DNA from: Bacillota bacterium
GTDB taxonomy: Bacteria; Bacillota; Negativicutes; Sporomusales; CTSoil-080
Length of the DNA stretch: 41,577 nucleotides
Direction: 5' to 3'
Assembly: GCA_017889635.1 (NCBI GenBank)
Contig: JAGGAC010000008.1
Location: 1-41,577 of the forward strand
Under the pieces are notes generated by a model. The model did no database searches. It saw only the letters and a program-made list of their open reading frames with translations, and had not been told where the DNA came from. Below are positions 41,006-41,577 of the stretch, piece after piece (the stretch's first letter is position 1; each line of letters begins with the position of its first letter). A program made the position numbers and the translations under genes.

Positions 41006-41577
41006 ATGCGGCAGTATGATAATACTGAACCAAGCTCAAAGTGTAAAGATAGATATCGTAATATTCTAAAATCAAATTATGACGCCATTTGTATAGAAAC
41101 AGTACATGCATCACTGAATGGTATTGTTCGAAGTCTAATGCAACGCCAGAGTATTGATGATGTTCTTAAACAGATTGTTTCCAGTGCTACTCAATTATTG
41201 GATATTTCTCACGGCTGGATTGAGCTTTATGATGAAAATAGAAAGGTTGCTGTCACCAAAGTCGCAATGGGAATTGTGGCCCAAGATGTTGGCAAGGAAC
41301 GAAATGGTAATGTAGGTTTAGGCGAGATAGTTCGTCGGACTGGTGAAGCTATAATTATTGATGACTATAGCAGTTGGGAACAGCGTTTTACTGAGCCACA
41401 TTGCGATCAAATGCATTGTATGGTACAAGTACCGCTTAAGGCAGAAGATAAAGTAATTGGATCGTTTGGTTTGGTATCGCTCGATGCCGAACGCAAAATC
41501 AGTCAGGATGAGGTTAGTCTGCTCACTCAATTTGGAGCTCTTGCCTCAATTGCTTTATATAATGCACAATTATTTGC
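41006..41577 (+). CDS. GAF-domain sensor protein, incomplete at window end
   Basis: From ATG 41006, seven bases after AAGGAGG, the frame is open to the end of the window (190 codons). Residues 55-190 form a GAF domain: SIDDVLKQIVSSATQLLD, HGWIELYDENRK, GLGEIVRRTGEAIIIDDY, MVQVPLKAEDKVIGSFGLVS and ALYNAQLF. The first 40 residues are polar. The output domain (histidine kinase, diguanylate cyclase or helix-turn-helix) lies beyond the window, so its role is open. Confidence 0.85.
   Translation, partial: MRQYDNTEPSSKCKDRYRNILKSNYDAICIETVHASLNGIVRSLMQRQSIDDVLKQIVSSATQLLDISHGWIELYDENRKVAVTKVAMGIVAQDVGKERNGNVGLGEIVRRTGEAIIIDDYSSWEQRFTEPHCDQMHCMVQVPLKAEDKVIGSFGLVSLDAERKISQDEVSLLTQFGALASIALYNAQLF

Overview
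The window looks like chromosomal DNA of a spore-forming, double-membraned Firmicute (Negativicutes, most likely Sporomusaceae). Two features point there together: a complete GerA-type spore germination operon and three tandem outer-membrane porins that each begin with an S-layer homology (SLH) domain, a protein type characteristic of Negativicutes. The DNA is AT-rich, Shine-Dalgarno sites are strong, and TTG or GTG starts are frequent. No rRNA, tRNA, CRISPR array or intact transposase was seen.

Layout. 1-5.2 kb: LysR regulator, iron-sulfur flavoprotein, adenine deaminase, a decayed DUF362 ferredoxin gene and a cupin, with two MerR-type promoters (19-bp spacers) but no MerR gene. 5.2-9.2 kb: gerA-C-B operon on the minus strand. 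9.4-10.7 kb: acetyltransferase-HXXEE membrane protein pair and a 31-codon microgene. 11-17.5 kb: MFS exporter with divergent LysR, amidohydrolase, CPBP protease, and an MFS-TetR pair, bracketed by two copies of one terminator-like repeat. 17.6-19 kb: AtoE-type transporter.

19-25.5 kb is the most unusual part and reads as an RNA-damage island. It holds a PrfH-RtcB2 operon (release factor H plus RNA ligase, a rescue and repair pair for ribosomes cut in the decoding centre). Ahead of it lies a leader with a consensus promoter, a 12-codon ORF, competing stem segments and two terminators. Then come a MORN-repeat secreted protein, a candidate structured RNA with its own promoter and terminator, a SymE-like toxin whose ribosome-binding site lies in a long hairpin, a broken Phd/YefM antitoxin, a 29-codon microgene, and a second RNA repair pair: an ATP-dependent RNA ligase followed by an HD-Pnk end-healing enzyme broken by a deletion inside its HD domain.

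25.5-31.4 kb: Lrp regulator and divergent isochorismatase, a Pro/His-rich secreted microprotein, an integrase remnant, a PadR-flavodoxin-HXXEE operon behind a 54-bp palindrome, and a decayed nitrogenase-like gene joined to the tail of a methionine-transporter lipoprotein gene. 31.6-36.5 kb: PucR-type regulator, GPH symporter and FAD-dependent reductase, a likely uptake-and-reduction module. 36.7-40.5 kb: three SLH porins. The window ends inside a GAF-domain protein.
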